A DNA stretch of 64,000 bases, taken from Caecitellus pseudoparvulus. Lineage: Eukaryota > Bigyra: Bicosoecida. How positions within the stretch are numbered: position 1 is the stretch's first letter; each line of letters starts with the position of its first letter. This document shows positions 63,539 through 64,000 of the stretch, piece after piece. Both the position numbers and the translations under genes were made by a program. The stretch is from the NCBI GenBank assembly GCA_965644315.1, contig CBFFRQ010000013.1, positions 248,001 through 312,000 on the forward strand, given 5' to 3'. The notes under the pieces were generated by a model. That model was given only the letters and a program-made list of their open reading frames with translations. It was not told the origin of the DNA and made no database searches.

Positions 63539-64000
63539 TCACCAAAGGCTTTCGGTGCCGTTCTTCACGAACGTCATGTTGAAAAGCCGCCATCCCACCA
63601 CGTCTTCTGAGTAGGAGTAGGTGTTCCTGTTGAAGCCTGGGTCATTCACGAAGAGAGTGTCCACCGCCTCGTAGCGAGACTGCCCACCGCGCAGCTGGGC
63701 GGTGTCGGCCTCCTCCGCTCCGTCCCATCCAGTGACCAGCACGAAGTGGTGCCCATGCATCACATTTGCAATGACAGGCCTGCCAGACTTGAGCAGCTCG
63801 ATGATGGTGGTCACCGGCAGGTTGTTGGTGGGGTGCATCGCGTCAGACGGCCAAGAAATGTGCTCCGGGTTCACCCTGGGCACCACTGACTCAATGAGGT
63901 CGTTGCCAGAGGTGTACCCGCCGTGCGTCTTCAGCCAGCTGTTTAGGGTGCCGGGGTTGCTGGAGTCGCCCGAAATCTTAATTCCCTTGCCACCAATGGC
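63539..64000 (-). CDS. Peptidase C39-like protein, 5' end outside window
   Basis: The open frame runs from the window edge (64000) to the TGA at 63539: 153 residues of the C-terminal part. It reads KGIKISGDSSNPGTLNSWLK, HGGYTSGNDLIE, then GRPVIANVMHGHHFVLVTGW and FVNDPGFNRNTYSYSEDVVG. This matches Peptidase_C39_2-type proteins, in which the His of HHFVLVTG and the Asp of VNDPG belong to the catalytic set; the Cys would be upstream, outside the window. Convergent with the MHYT gene, 55 bp between stops. Confidence 0.7.
   Translation of the reverse strand, partial: AIGGKGIKISGDSSNPGTLNSWLKTHGGYTSGNDLIESVVPRVNPEHISWPSDAMHPTNNLPVTTIIELLKSGRPVIANVMHGHHFVLVTGWDGAEEADTAQLRGGQSRYEAVDTLFVNDPGFNRNTYSYSEDVVGWRLFNMTFVKNGTESLW

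Noticed and set aside
1-64000. tRNA, rRNA or transposon sequences
   Set aside because: I looked through the intergenic gaps for T-loop/anticodon patterns, terminal inverted repeats and reverse transcriptase or transposase motifs and found none by eye.

Overview
The window is nuclear DNA from a gene-dense, GC-rich unicellular eukaryote. Evidence: almost every multi-exon gene has short GT-AG introns (mostly 60-125 bp), starts sit in good ACCATGG-like contexts, intergenic gaps are about 10-480 bp, and the content is eukaryotic throughout (actin, spliceosomal Dim1, HECT ubiquitin ligase, F-box protein, BAR-SH3 protein, mitochondrial assembly factor). TTC12-like and TMEM138-like genes imply a flagellated cell. 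A nuclear, intron-containing RecX homologue is compatible with an alga. I cannot place the lineage more precisely from sequence alone; the actin is diverged from textbook forms at several residues.

Layout. 1-8.8 kb: a fusion of a PP2A B56-like regulatory region with a PDK1-like kinase (+), a METTL/FAM86-type methyltransferase (-), a MEST-like alpha/beta hydrolase (+), a leucine-rich-repeat protein (+) and a mitochondrial-looking protein of unknown function (-). 9.0-17.5 kb: choline-transporter-like membrane protein (+), TTC12-like TPR/ARM protein (+), BAR-SH3 protein (+), 3-hydroxyisobutyryl-CoA hydrolase (-). 17.8-28.8 kb: one six-exon gene (-) for a protein of about 3463 residues made of proline-rich arrays, 13 IQ motifs, two heptad-repeat arrays, three tandem beta-type repeats and a C2-like C-terminus; the DNA holds three coding minisatellites. 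29.2-35.0 kb: an FBXO9-like F-box protein and an FHA/TPLR-repeat/SAP-repeat protein resembling a simplified Ki-67 (both +). 35.2-40.1 kb: TMEM138 (+), Dim1/TXNL4A (-), PSMG4-like proteasome chaperone (+), ATPAF1/ATP11 (-), actin (+). 40.4-61.2 kb: a giant HECT ligase (about 6857 residues) whose predicted N-terminus copies the histone H3 tail. 61.5-64 kb: RecX, an MHYT-domain membrane protein (+), and a C39-like peptidase fragment (-) cut by the window edge.

There is no operon logic. Genes are often paired head-to-head over 260-480 bp gaps or tail-to-tail with 0-55 bp between stop codons, so 3' UTRs must overlap neighbouring genes. The three most notable proteins are the phosphatase-subunit/kinase fusion, the Ki-67-like FHA/SAP protein and the H3-tail-bearing HECT ligase; the last two both suggest chromatin functions built from unusual domain combinations. 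Exon structures given here were derived by eye from splice consensus, reading frame and homology.
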